Source of the DNA: Peribacillus sp. FSL E2-0218
GTDB lineage: Bacteria > Bacillota > Bacilli > Bacillales > DSM-1321
Assembly: GCF_037992945.1 (NCBI RefSeq)
Contig: NZ_CP150304.1
Coordinates: forward strand, 4,850,501 to 4,914,500
Length of the DNA: 64,000 bases
Reading direction: 5' to 3'
The number at the start of each line of letters is the position of its first letter. Positions within the stretch are counted from its first letter, which is position 1. Positions 25,961 through 33,550 of this stretch are shown here, in pieces. The notes below the pieces were generated by a model. The model did not search any database. It was given only the letters and a program-made list of their open reading frames with translations, and was not told where the DNA came from. The position numbers and the translations under genes are program-made.

Positions 25961-26518
25961 TTAGCTAGGTTCAATCAAACCGTAGCGACCATCTTTACGA
26001 CGGTATACCACGTTCGTTGTGTTAGTATCCGCATTCGTGTAAACGAAGAAGCTGTGACCAAGCATATTCATTTGCAAAATCGCTTCTTCACTGTCCATCG
26101 GCTTCAAATCGAAGCGCTTATTGCGGACCACTTCAACATCATTATCATCTTCGAATTCATCTACCACTTCGTCAACGTCCGTGTTGAAAGCGAATGCTTC
26201 CGGAGTCGTTGATAAGTTGTTTCTGAATTTACGATTGACCTTCGTTTTATGTTTACGAATTTGGCGTTCAAGCTTGTCATTGATCAAATCGATGGCAGCA
26301 TACATATCCGCATTTTCCTCTTCAGCACGAAGAACCAAATTCTGCATAGGAATCGTCACTTCGACCTTGGATGTATTATTGTTAACTTTCAAATTAACTA
26401 ACACATTTGCATCAGGTGTATTGTTAAAATATCGTTCTAACTTGCCAATTTTCTTTTCGACGTATTCTCGAATTGCTGGAGTTACCTCAATGTTTTCACC
26501 GCGTACGTTGTAATTCAT
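25961..26518 (-). CDS. hpf: Long-form ribosome hibernation promoting factor
   Basis: A 185-residue protein with an N-terminal ribosome-binding domain (about 1-100, starting MNYNVRGENIEVTPAIREYV) and a C-terminal dimerisation domain (about 125-185, FDLKPMDSEEAILQMNMLGH). It pairs ribosomes into inactive 100S particles in stationary phase or stress. This is the yvyD position of B. subtilis. About 170 bases upstream on the minus strand an extended -10 (TGTTATAAT) is visible, and a sigma-B-like GGGTAT lies just after it with a poor -35, in keeping with multiple promoters in B. subtilis. Confidence 0.96.
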   Translation of the reverse strand: MNYNVRGENIEVTPAIREYVEKKIGKLERYFNNTPDANVLVNLKVNNNTSKVEVTIPMQNLVLRAEEENADMYAAIDLINDKLERQIRKHKTKVNRKFRNNLSTTPEAFAFNTDVDEVVDEFEDDNDVEVVRNKRFDLKPMDSEEAILQMNMLGHSFFVYTNADTNTTNVVYRRKDGRYGLIEPS

Positions 26519-26742
26519 AAAGTGAGTCCTCCTTAAATTAAGACTATAACAGTTAGATTCTACAATACCCCTCCGGTTCCCTTTGGAAACATATCATGAA
26601 ATATGTCGAAATTATGAAACAATTGTCGGAAGGTTTGGAAAGGGTTGATGTATACCCTACATTCATTATAACAAATGCCTGGCGATAAAGAAAAATTTAA
26701 GCTTTAATTATTTACAGAAAATTTAAATAAATGTAACATAAT

Positions 26743-26765
26743 AGCCGTTTGGAAACCAAACGGCT
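26743..26765 (-). terminator. Hairpin behind fliT
   Basis: AGCCGTTTGG pairs perfectly with CCAAACGGCT around a 3-base loop. The tail ATTATG is T-poor. Confidence 0.6.
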
Positions 26766-26771
26766 GGGTTA

Positions 26772-27113
26772 TCATTTTCTTTTATCGTAAAACATGCCAT
26801 CGATTGATAGACTTTCATATGGGTTCATATATTTATTGGAGGAATTTTTCTTTTTGTTTATTTCCTGGATGTCCCGTTGTATTTCCTGCTTTTGAAGCTT
26901 CAGCAAGCTGTCTACCTGTTGATTGAGCAGCATCGTCCTGCGGCCTACCTGTTGTTCAGCAGCAGTGAAGGGCGGCTTGATTTGGGCAATGACTTCATCC
27001 CGCCGATCAATCAGCTCGGTGATCCTTTCTATTTTATCCTCACGTTCTGCAATCATCCGATCCTCCAGAACGGCAAGTAATTCGGCAGTCAAGTCGTGAA
27101 AAGCCTGAATCAT
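26772..27113 (-). CDS. fliT: Flagellar protein FliT
   Basis: A 113-residue mostly helical protein in the FliT position, last of flaG-fliD-fliS-fliT. FliT proteins are export chaperones for the cap protein FliD. Sequence similarity within FliT is low, so the call depends on context: Glu/Lys-rich helices (LEDRMIAEREDKIERITELI) and correct size. The long frame runs further upstream, but the ATG at 27113 overlaps the fliS stop as TAATG, the usual coupling signal. Transcribed with fliD and fliS. Confidence 0.82.
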   Translation of the reverse strand: MIQAFHDLTAELLAVLEDRMIAEREDKIERITELIDRRDEVIAQIKPPFTAAEQQVGRRTMLLNQQVDSLLKLQKQEIQRDIQEINKKKNSSNKYMNPYESLSIDGMFYDKRK

Positions 27114-27514
27114 TACACTTGCCCGCCTTGGCTGAATTGTTTTTTGCGGTTGATCTGAATGACTTCCTTCCACGTATTACGGAAATCAGTGACGAGTCCT
27201 TCCACCTCGTCCAAGGCAGCAACATCATTTTTCATATTCGCCTCTATCAGACGGCGATTCATGAAATCATACAGACTCATCATTTCCTTCGACACCTCGA
27301 CATCCATGTTCAGCGTCACCATCAATTCGTGGATGATGTTTTGCGCCTTGATGATGTTGGTATTCTTCGCTTCGATATTTCCTGCTTCAATCGCCTTCCG
27401 CCCAAGCATGATGAACTTCAGGCAGCCATTGTATAGCATTAATGTCAGCTCTCCCGGGGACGCTGTATTGACCGAATTTTGTTGATACGACTGATAGGGA
27501 TTATTAATCGCCAT
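27113..27514 (-). CDS. fliS: Flagellin export chaperone FliS
   Basis: A 133-residue four-helix cytoplasmic chaperone that keeps flagellin unfolded for export. Typical motifs are NPYQSYQQNSVNTASPGELT at the N-terminus and LMLYNGCLKFI. In Bacillus the flagellin-FliS-FliW partner switch links flagellin export to CsrA activity, and csrA and fliW are also in this window. One-base overlap with fliT; 24 bases downstream of fliD. Confidence 0.96.
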   Translation of the reverse strand: MAINNPYQSYQQNSVNTASPGELTLMLYNGCLKFIMLGRKAIEAGNIEAKNTNIIKAQNIIHELMVTLNMDVEVSKEMMSLYDFMNRRLIEANMKNDVAALDEVEGLVTDFRNTWKEVIQINRKKQFSQGGQV

Positions 27515-27538
27515 ATTTATCTTCCTCTCCCGATTGCC

Positions 27539-29050
27539 TTAACTAAAATAAGATGCTAACGATGAACTTTGGCTATTTGCCTTTTGAATCGCCTTTTCCA
27601 TGGCCGTGAACTGGCTGTAATAGCGGGATTCCAATTTCGCTAACTTTGTTTCGAATGCCGAGATCCTCGTATCCAGCCCATTGACCATTTTCCCGATGGT
27701 AAAATTATTATTCACATATCCAGCCTTCCCGGCTTTTTCGGTGATGACCTTCATCGAAGATTGTATATCATCACGCAAACGGCGTGCCAGCCCCTTTTCA
27801 CCTTTTTCCGCTCCATCAGCCATGAACATATTATAAACCGCATTGGGATCCTCGCTGATCGCTGCCCGAAGCTTGTCCTCATCAATCGTCAATTTGCCGC
27901 CCTCCAAGTAATTCTTGGTCGTGGTAATGCCCAGGCTGCTGAGATTGTTTTTCCCAGTGATTCCGTCCACTGCGGTGTATAGGGAGGATCTCATCGTGGT
28001 TAAGAGGCTCTTAAGCGTCGAATCGCTTTTCAGTGTTCCGCTTTTTGCCTTCTCTTCCCAAAGCTTCACTTCATCTTCCGTCATTTCCTTCTTTTGCTCG
28101 GCAGTCAGCGGGATGAAGGAGCGGTATTTCGCTTCACCTGTTTTATCCTGTACCTTTTTAATGATTTCGTTGTATTTGTTCACGAACTGCGTGACCGTGT
28201 CCAGAATCGCATCCACATCGGCCGTTGAAGAGAATGAGACGGTATCCGTCGTTTTCTGCTTTACCGTTATTTCCGCTCCATTGATTAGGAACGTATTCGC
28301 AGGGCGGGAAATGTCCAGGCCATTATACGTGATCGCTGCATTTTCCCCTTTTGTGCCGCCAGCTTCTTCATTGTTGCTGCTCAGTTTTAACGCAGCAAAA
28401 AAATCACCGGTTCCCCCTAGTTCAATTTCGGGACGATCTTTGACATCACCCGTATTTTTAGCGGTGATCGAAAAGTTTTGCGAATTTTGATCAAAAAATA
28501 GCGTGACACCCGAGTTCGCATTAATTTTATTGATGACGCTCTCCAACGTATCATCGGCATTAAGCGTAAGCGTGTATGGCTTATCCTTGGTTACTCCATC
28601 CTTCACTTCCGTATTGAAAGCGCCCTCTTTATTTGGAGCCAGTATCGTAATCTCCTGAGGTGCCGTAATGCCTAATTCCGACAGCTTCTTTTTCGCATCC
28701 GTAACAGCCGATTTTTCCGTACTGGTCATGGTTGCTGCCTTGGCAAGACTGTTCACCTTGATATTTCCTGTAAAGTCACTAGTCGAACTTACATTTTTCA
28801 CCGATACCGCTTCTGGATTCGAAACCGATACCTTCTTTTTAACAAAGGATGATTGCTTTCCGATTCCATCACGGATGAGCGTATCCAATTCCGATAATGA
28901 AGTATTGATCGAGCGGTAATCATCGCGCTGCCATTCGGAGTACTGCTTTTTCTGTGTCAATTTATCCAAAGGCACCCGTTCCGCCTGCATCATGCTTTTA
29001 ACTAATTCATCAATGTCCATTCCACTTGCCAAACCACTGATCCGTACCAC
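27539..29050 (-). CDS. fliD: Flagellar filament cap protein FliD (HAP2)
   Basis: A 503-residue protein. The N-terminal D0 motif is RISGLASGMDIDELVKSMMQ, and the C-terminal helical region ends IQKANSQSSSLASYFS. It caps the growing filament and helps flagellin subunits fold. The start is a GTG at 29050 with GGGTGATG upstream. Downstream of flaG by 14 bases. The central region (about residues 70-400) is variable, as usual. Length is close to the B. subtilis protein. Confidence 0.95.
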   Translation of the reverse strand: MVRISGLASGMDIDELVKSMMQAERVPLDKLTQKKQYSEWQRDDYRSINTSLSELDTLIRDGIGKQSSFVKKKVSVSNPEAVSVKNVSSTSDFTGNIKVNSLAKAATMTSTEKSAVTDAKKKLSELGITAPQEITILAPNKEGAFNTEVKDGVTKDKPYTLTLNADDTLESVINKINANSGVTLFFDQNSQNFSITAKNTGDVKDRPEIELGGTGDFFAALKLSSNNEEAGGTKGENAAITYNGLDISRPANTFLINGAEITVKQKTTDTVSFSSTADVDAILDTVTQFVNKYNEIIKKVQDKTGEAKYRSFIPLTAEQKKEMTEDEVKLWEEKAKSGTLKSDSTLKSLLTTMRSSLYTAVDGITGKNNLSSLGITTTKNYLEGGKLTIDEDKLRAAISEDPNAVYNMFMADGAEKGEKGLARRLRDDIQSSMKVITEKAGKAGYVNNNFTIGKMVNGLDTRISAFETKLAKLESRYYSQFTAMEKAIQKANSQSSSLASYFS

Positions 29051-29064
29051 AATACATCACCCAC

Positions 29065-29424
29065 TTATATTTTTTCATCCACCATGATCCCGACAAACTC
29101 CGTCATTGCCGCATAGAAATCCAATAGCTTCTTAGGCGGGATCTCCCTGATCGTCTCATCCGTTACGTCATCCACTACCTTGACATAATACTCATTGAGC
29201 TTCTCATGATACTCAAAGCGGACCGCCGTATGTATCGGGTTGAGGAAGGTGTTTAAGCTCTCCACCACTTCCTGAACCTTTTCCTTCGTAGGCTGACTGC
29301 TTTCGGCGCTTTGTTCCGAATAGGCCAGCGTATTCATTTCACGCTGATAATAAGAACTGATTCCATCCGAGATGGCTGTTCTGAGTTGTGAGGAAAGAAT
29401 ATTCGTGGACAAACTCTCCAGCAT
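29065..29424 (-). CDS. flaG: FlaG family protein
   Basis: A 119-residue small protein (YvyC in B. subtilis), first gene of the flaG-fliDST operon. The FlaG domain occupies the C-terminal half (LNTFLNPIHTAVRFEYHEKL and REIPPKKLLDFYAAMTEFVG). In some bacteria it limits filament length. The frame is open to an ATG at 29493, but that ATG has no ribosome site and a possible sigma-D promoter lies inside the extra part. The ATG at 29424 (MLESLSTNIL) has GGGGGCT eight bases before and fits FlaG length. Confidence 0.85.
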   Translation of the reverse strand: MLESLSTNILSSQLRTAISDGISSYYQREMNTLAYSEQSAESSQPTKEKVQEVVESLNTFLNPIHTAVRFEYHEKLNEYYVKVVDDVTDETIREIPPKKLLDFYAAMTEFVGIMVDEKI

Positions 29425-29458
29425 CTTAATAGCCCCCAATATGATGTCTTTATTTTTT

Positions 29459-29483
29459 ATATCGGTTCTGAAATTGAACTTTA
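29459..29483 (-). promoter_or_regulatory. Possible sigma-D promoter of flaG
   Basis: On the minus strand TAAA (29480-29483) and ACCGATAT (29459-29466) resemble TAAA-N15-GCCGATAT, but the spacer is 13 rather than 15 bases. Confidence 0.35.
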
Positions 29484-29603
29484 CAGTGTTCATACAAAGG
29501 TTTTATCATTATATAGAGAACAAACATTCTGTTAATGGAGGAGATAACATTATAAAAAAGGAAATGGAAGAAGGGCTTTCATACTTTTATTAAGGAGGTG
29601 TCC

Positions 29604-30446
29604 ATGATGATGCTTACTGAAATTCAAAGAAATGTATTATACGCCAGCATAATAAGTGACGGGGAAATCACGAAAATTTATAAAAATAGCAGGAGAAAGA
29701 ACAATAGCTACCGAGAGCACTACGGTATATCTCAAGAAGAGTACCGAAAATGGAAAGTCGCCTTCTTTGATGGACTATTGTATATCACTCCAGCAAGCCA
29801 ATGTGTACGTTCCGCATCTTTAGAATTATTCACTAATTTATTCCCTCATTTTTACAGAAAAGATGGAACTAAATATCTTCCTTTCACTTTAATCAAAAAT
29901 TGTCTATTACCCCATTTCATAGCTATTCTATACATGGATGATGGCTCTTTAAGTATTTCATTTAGGGTAAATCATATTAAGAAAATTATTTACCTCACAC
30001 CTCATATTTACCTATACCTTCAGTGTTATCGTAAGGACGAATTAGAGAAGTTAAAGGACCATATTTTTACCACCTATGAGTTATCTTTTAGACTGAGTGC
30101 TCGTAAGGATGGACATGGATTTATCCTAAAAACCACTTCTGTTAAGGAAACGTTTCGTTTCCTTGAACTAATCGAACCTGTGACTAAAACTTGTTCTTCT
30201 ATGTTATACAAAACCTCTTGGGATTTTAGATATCAAAAAGAAATAATGAAATGGAAATCGAAGTATCCTGACTACACGGTTGTTACCAGCAGTTCCGATC
30301 GCTCTAAACCCTATTCTCCAGATGAAATCAAATTATTAAATCAACTCAAAGAAATTGGTTATTCGACAAATGAAATAGCAAAGGTGCTAAAAAGAAGTTA
30401 TTGGTCCGTTACCTACAAATGGCAAGATATTAAAAAACGAAACTAA
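29604..30446 (+). CDS. Free-standing LAGLIDADG homing endonuclease
   Basis: About 280 residues. Two LAGLIDADG-type motifs are visible: LYASIISDG at residues 12-20 and IAILYMDDG near 106-114, each with the acidic residue needed for metal-dependent cleavage. Two motifs in one chain predict a monomeric enzyme. The C-terminal part (YSPDEIKLLNQLKEIGYSTN and following) looks like an added helix-turn-helix. AAGGAGGTG is a perfect ribosome site before the clustered ATG codons at 29604, 29607 and 29610. It is A-T rich compared with its neighbours, a sign of transfer. It lies outside the intron, on the opposite strand, just past the hag terminator. The likely target is the intronless flagellin 3' end (inference). 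Confidence 0.88.
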   Translation: MMMLTEIQRNVLYASIISDGEITKIYKNSRRKNNSYREHYGISQEEYRKWKVAFFDGLLYITPASQCVRSASLELFTNLFPHFYRKDGTKYLPFTLIKNCLLPHFIAILYMDDGSLSISFRVNHIKKIIYLTPHIYLYLQCYRKDELEKLKDHIFTTYELSFRLSARKDGHGFILKTTSVKETFRFLELIEPVTKTCSSMLYKTSWDFRYQKEIMKWKSKYPDYTVVTSSSDRSKPYSPDEIKLLNQLKEIGYSTNEIAKVLKRSYWSVTYKWQDIKKRN

Positions 30447-30502
30447 CACCACTTCTTGATAGCATTCCGTGGAAAATGATAATATCTATCCGTTTGCTTT
30501 AT

Positions 30503-30532
30503 AAAAAAAGAGACCCTAGCAAAACTAGGGTC
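30503..30532 (-). terminator. Rho-independent terminator of the hag transcript
   Basis: GACCCTAG pairs with CTAGGGTC around 5 bases on the minus strand, followed by TCTTTTTTT. It is the only terminator after hag and lies beyond the second exon, so the primary transcript includes intron and exon 2. Confidence 0.93.
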
Positions 30533-30544
30533 ACTTTCAAGTTA

Positions 30545-30594
30545 TTAACGTAGAAGTTGTAAAACGCCTTGTGGTTGTTGGTTCGCTTGCTTTG
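30545..30594 (-). CDS. hag: hag 3' exon (flagellin C-terminus)
   Basis: Reads KQANQQPQGVLQLLR and a TAA stop (30545-30547). This is the canonical end of Bacillus flagellins. It has no start codon or ribosome site of its own, lies directly behind the group I intron and before the hag terminator, so it must be the downstream exon. Codons differ at several wobble positions from the copy of the same end inside the 30917-32104 frame. The 5' edge depends on the exact splice site (30589, 30594 or 30597). Confidence 0.8.
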
Positions 30595-30966
30595 CGACTA
30601 TGTCTTTCGAGCATAGAATAGACTATATCTTCACCCTTGTCTTATAAGGGGCTGGGCACTTCGAATGGCTGCTGCCACCCTACGGATTTCATGGTCATAG
30701 CTTTTTAGCCTTAGACTGTATATCCTAGTCGTTGAACCTTCTCCAGAGTTTCCTCAAAGGAGCTTGGCTGCTGATTGTCCATTGTGTCATCTCCATCATT
30801 TTCAGACCATCACGCTTACCGTTTCCAGTTACGTTGTGGTTGATGAAGCTTTAGGAAGTTCCAGCAATTCACCCAGTCATCCTTTTATCCATTACTGGAT
30901 AAAACGCCCTTCAAATTTACCTTAGAAGTTGTAAAACTCCTTGAGGTGCGGAATTTGCTTGAGCCA
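30595..30966 (-). ncRNA. Group I self-splicing intron in the flagellin gene
   Basis: The catalytic core is complete on the minus strand. P2 is TTTTATCC/GGATAAAA (30904-30883). P3 is GACTG (30878-30874) with CAGTC (30718-30714). J3/4-P4 is AATTGCTGG (30869-30861). The P6 signature is GGACAATCAGCAGCCAAGC. P7 is GACTA (30730-30726) with TAGTC (30625-30621), in the typical contexts TCAACGACTAG and AAGATATAGTC. P9 is CTATG/CATAG with a GAAA loop. This looks like subgroup IA. Boundaries are tentative: a P1 pairing of exon AATGT (30971-30967) with GCGTT (30907-30903) puts the 5' site after 30967; protein logic allows a shift of 5 bases. No ORF inside. About 370 bases. Confidence 0.9.
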
Positions 30967-32104
30967 ACATTGCTTGTGATGCTTGAGCCAAGATGGAGTT
31001 TTTAGTTTGCTCCATCATCGTCTTAGCCATATCTGTGTCACGTACACGTGATTCAGCAGCCGTCAGGTTTTCAGAAGAAGTACCTAAGTTGTTGATCGTG
31101 TGCTCTAAACGGTTTTGGTTAGCACCTAATTTAGAACGTTCTGCTGATACTGTATTAATTGCGTCATTAATTTTTGTAATTGCTTCAGCAGCACTAGCAT
31201 GTGTTCCCACATTCAATGCTTGCTCAGTTGTTACGTTATTAGTTCCGTCTGTCACTGCTAAATCTGCATTTCCAGTTCCTTTAGTAGAAATACCTAAAGC
31301 TTCTGCTCTCATATCTCCAATATCAAGAGTCAAACTTTGTTTTTCATTAGCTCCGATTTGGAATTTAAGACTCTTATCAGGGTCAGTATCCTTCCCAGCT
31401 GAGACTGTTGTTTGAGTTACATTAGTTGCACCTTTTTTAAAGTCTCCTGCAGTTACTGTATCAGGACCTGTTGCTTTAGCAGTAAGTGTAAGTGAGCCAT
31501 CAGTATTTTCAGTAGCAGTATATTTATTAGTAGTATCAGCATTAACTTTTTTCACTAATCCAGTAATACCATTATCAGTAGTATCAGCTGTGTAAGATTT
31601 ACCACCAATAGTCATTGATTCTGTATCCGCAAAACTAATATCACTTGATGCTAATTTGTGAACAGCTGCTTTAGCTACCCCATCTTTTTCACCATTTAAA
31701 AGTTTTTGTGTATTGAACTCAGTCGTGTTACCGATACGGTTGATTTCAGATGTTAAAGAATTGATTTCTTTTTGGATTTCGCCGCGGTCGTTTGTTGTAT
31801 TTGTATCTGTTGCTGCTTGAGTAGCAAGTTCACGCATGCGTTGAAGGATGTCAGTCGTTTCGTTCAAGGCACCTTCAGCAGTTTGGATAAGAGAAATAGC
31901 ATCTTGTGAGTTACGGGAAGCTTGATCCAAGCCGCGGATTTGTCCACGCATTTTTTCAGAGATTGCTAGACCAGCTGCATCGTCACCAGCACGGTTGATA
32001 CGCATACCTGAAGCCAGTTTCTCCATTGATTTGGATTGAGCGTTTGTTGCACTTGATAATTGACGGTGTGTGTTAAGAGCTGAGATATTGTGATTGATGA
32101 TCAT
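30917..32104 (-). CDS. hag: Flagellin (unspliced reading frame)
   Basis: A 395-residue filament protein. Conserved D0/D1 ends flank a Thr-rich variable centre (about residues 145-310): N-terminal MIINHNISALNTHRQLSSA and RAGDDAAGLAISEKMRGQI, C-terminal AESRVRDTDMAKTMMEQTKN. It is longer than the B. subtilis Hag (about 304) because of the centre. The frame reads through the 5' splice site and ends LAQANSAPQGVLQLLR, a complete flagellin end encoded by intron sequence. Splicing would replace the last 16 residues by an end containing QANQQPQGVLQLLR from the 3' exon. A sigma-D promoter and CsrA-type leader hairpin precede it. AAGGAGG lies before the ATG at 32104. Confidence 0.95.
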   Translation of the reverse strand: MIINHNISALNTHRQLSSATNAQSKSMEKLASGMRINRAGDDAAGLAISEKMRGQIRGLDQASRNSQDAISLIQTAEGALNETTDILQRMRELATQAATDTNTTNDRGEIQKEINSLTSEINRIGNTTEFNTQKLLNGEKDGVAKAAVHKLASSDISFADTESMTIGGKSYTADTTDNGITGLVKKVNADTTNKYTATENTDGSLTLTAKATGPDTVTAGDFKKGATNVTQTTVSAGKDTDPDKSLKFQIGANEKQSLTLDIGDMRAEALGISTKGTGNADLAVTDGTNNVTTEQALNVGTHASAAEAITKINDAINTVSAERSKLGANQNRLEHTINNLGTSSENLTAAESRVRDTDMAKTMMEQTKNSILAQASQAMLAQANSAPQGVLQLLR

Positions 32105-32132
32105 TTATGTTTCCTCCTTGAGTTTTAAGTTC

Positions 32133-32146
32133 CCACATCCATGTGG
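32133..32146 (-). promoter_or_regulatory. CsrA-binding hairpin in the hag leader
   Basis: On the minus strand CCACAT-GG-ATGTGG presents GGA at the loop. It contains ACATGGATGT, a full match to the CsrA pattern ACANGGANGT. A second GGA site overlaps the AAGGAGG ribosome site of hag, so bound CsrA would block translation, as shown for B. subtilis hag. Confidence 0.85.
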
Positions 32147-32157
32147 TTCATCACGGT

Positions 32158-32193
32158 GGGCAGTGAATAAGTCGGCCGCCTATATCACTGCCC
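32158..32193 (-). promoter_or_regulatory. Leader hairpin near the 5' end of hag mRNA
   Basis: GGGCAGTGA pairs perfectly with TCACTGCCC with an 18-base loop that includes GGCGGCC. It lies just after the expected start point. Probably an mRNA stability element; no T tract follows, so it is not a terminator. Confidence 0.6.
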
Positions 32194-32208
32194 ATCGTTG
32201 TATAGTTA

Positions 32209-32235
32209 ATATCGACATGCTCGGAAACATATTTA
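32209..32235 (-). promoter_or_regulatory. Sigma-D promoter of hag
   Basis: TAAA (32232-32235), exactly 15 bases, GTCGATAT (32209-32216) on the minus strand. One mismatch to TAAA-N15-GCCGATAT. Confidence 0.9.
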
Positions 32236-32242
32236 GCGGATT

Positions 32243-32479
32243 TTACGATTTTTTCTTGAAATAGTCATTTATGTTTTGCAGAAGATGTGATTCCGTTTGG
32301 GTGGCTTCACTATTTTCCTGCTGGATCGATAGATAGATTTCCTTTCTATGGATCTCGACGTTTTTCGGGGCATTGATCCCGAGCTTGATCTGTTCTCCCT
32401 CAATCGAGAGGATCGTGATTTCGATATCATCGCCGATCATGATCGCTTCATTCGGTTTTCTCGTCAATACGAGCATCAT
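32243..32479 (-). CDS. csrA: Translational regulator CsrA
   Basis: A 78-residue RNA-binding dimer. The conserved core is MLVLTRKPNEAIMIGDDIEI and VEIHRKEIYLSIQ. It binds GGA hairpins and represses flagellin translation; its site is in the hag leader 100 bases away. Its ATG overlaps the fliW stop (ATGA), so the two antagonists are made together. FliW sequesters it. The C-terminal tail (about residues 57-78) is polar. Confidence 0.97.
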   Translation of the reverse strand: MMLVLTRKPNEAIMIGDDIEITILSIEGEQIKLGINAPKNVEIHRKEIYLSIQQENSEATQTESHLLQNINDYFKKKS

Positions 32480-32919
32480 TTCGCCCCCTGTTCTGTGGGA
32501 GTTTCGATCAGCCTATGTTTTGTGCGGTAATCAGTGCCGTTCATGATGAATTGCTTACCCAATTTCTTTGAGCCATTTATGATGACGGGGGCCTGAAGGT
32601 TCGCTGTCGTTTCATTGAAGGGATCCGAAATCGTCAAGATCGCGAACGTAAGGACATCCTGCTCCGTTTCTATTTGTAAAAGCTCGAGCACTTCATCCGT
32701 AAGCTTCACTTCGTAATCACGAAATACATCAAAAGGGTTCGTCACAATGAAGGCAACCTCTTTTGTTTTTGTCGATTGCAGGACGAAAAAGGGTGTATCA
32801 TCCAATGTAAGCAGGCAAAACTGTTTTTCCTCCAAAAAGCCCGGCAGCCCGCTTTCGAATCGATAGATCTCATTCGCCATTAATTCAATTTCGCCATGAA
32901 ATTTGGTTTGTACATTCAT
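32476..32919 (-). CDS. fliW: Flagellar assembly factor FliW
   Basis: A 147-residue CsrA antagonist that also binds flagellin. When flagellin is exported, FliW is free to trap CsrA and flagellin translation resumes. The N-terminus MNVQTKFHGEIELMANEIYR and GLPGFLEEKQF match the family. The frame begins at a GTG at 32931, but the ATG at 32919 aligns with known FliW starts; neither has an ideal ribosome site. Overlaps csrA by 4 bases. Confidence 0.95.
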   Translation of the reverse strand: MNVQTKFHGEIELMANEIYRFESGLPGFLEEKQFCLLTLDDTPFFVLQSTKTKEVAFIVTNPFDVFRDYEVKLTDEVLELLQIETEQDVLTFAILTISDPFNETTANLQAPVIINGSKKLGKQFIMNGTDYRTKHRLIETPTEQGAK

Positions 32920-32927
32920 CTCCGTTT

Positions 32928-33506
32928 TCACTCACCTGACTCATCGGGATATACATTAATGAAATTGATATCCAACGTATTTTTTTGTAAAATCTCCACA
33001 TCCACACTGCCTGGTGTGTAAGTATGTTCCGGCCTGTTGATCTGGGCATCAATGATCGGCTTCTGGGCGGTCGCTTCGATCTCCACTTGTGCCGGATCGT
33101 AGTCAAGCTGCACGCTAAAATAGGAGGGAATCCAGCCAAGATTGAATTGCTTTTCGGCCCCTTTGCTGTTTTGCTTGGCCTGATCGGCGAGCGGACTGCC
33201 GCCTCTTTCAATGTGCCTCAGCTCCGTCCCCTGCTGCGAACGCCGAGCCATGCCTGCTAGCCAATCCTGGTACCCTTGCTGGGCGAATTCCTCCACTCGT
33301 TTGGAGAGGCTTTTCAAGTCCATATCCTCCCTGGCCTTTGTCTGATCGATCGTCAGCTTGCCTGGGGTCGTATGGATTTCCAAAATGGCCTGCGGCTGTT
33401 CGATTCGTTGAACCGCCGCCTTTTGTTCGATTTGCTGTACTGGCTGTTCGATATCCAACCCGATCTTCATTGGGGCGGATTGCAATCTAATTTGCGGAAT
33501 CTGCAT
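32928..33506 (-). CDS. yviE: DUF6470 family protein YviE
   Basis: A 192-residue protein in the yviE position between flgL and fliW. It opens MQIPQIRLQSAPMKIGLDIE and contains PGKLTIDQTKAREDMDLKSL, which is typical of this flagellar-operon protein. Function is not established; no signal peptide or membrane segment is visible. There are four possible start codons in a row (GTG then three ATG, 33515-33506). With AAGGAG upstream, the last ATG at 33506 has the best spacing. Confidence 0.87.
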   Translation of the reverse strand: MQIPQIRLQSAPMKIGLDIEQPVQQIEQKAAVQRIEQPQAILEIHTTPGKLTIDQTKAREDMDLKSLSKRVEEFAQQGYQDWLAGMARRSQQGTELRHIERGGSPLADQAKQNSKGAEKQFNLGWIPSYFSVQLDYDPAQVEIEATAQKPIIDAQINRPEHTYTPGSVDVEILQKNTLDINFINVYPDESGE

Positions 33507-33550
33507 CATCATCACTCCTTATAGAAAAAAGCTATCCATTTAAGAATAGC

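Noticed and set aside
29424..29493. Longer FlaG starting at the ATG 29493
   Set aside because: TATAAT-like sequence sits right before that ATG, no ribosome site is present, and FlaG proteins normally begin at the equivalent of 29424.
29517..29530. LexA/SOS-like palindrome AGAACAAACATTCT upstream of the homing endonuclease gene
   Set aside because: It breaks the CGAAC-N4-GTTCG pattern at key positions (outer C and inner G), and no promoter is clearly attached to it.
30545..30916. Second, degraded flagellin gene downstream of hag
   Set aside because: The segment between the two flagellin ends is not flagellin-derived but an intact group I intron core, and the second end has no start of its own; a split gene explains it better than a pseudogene.
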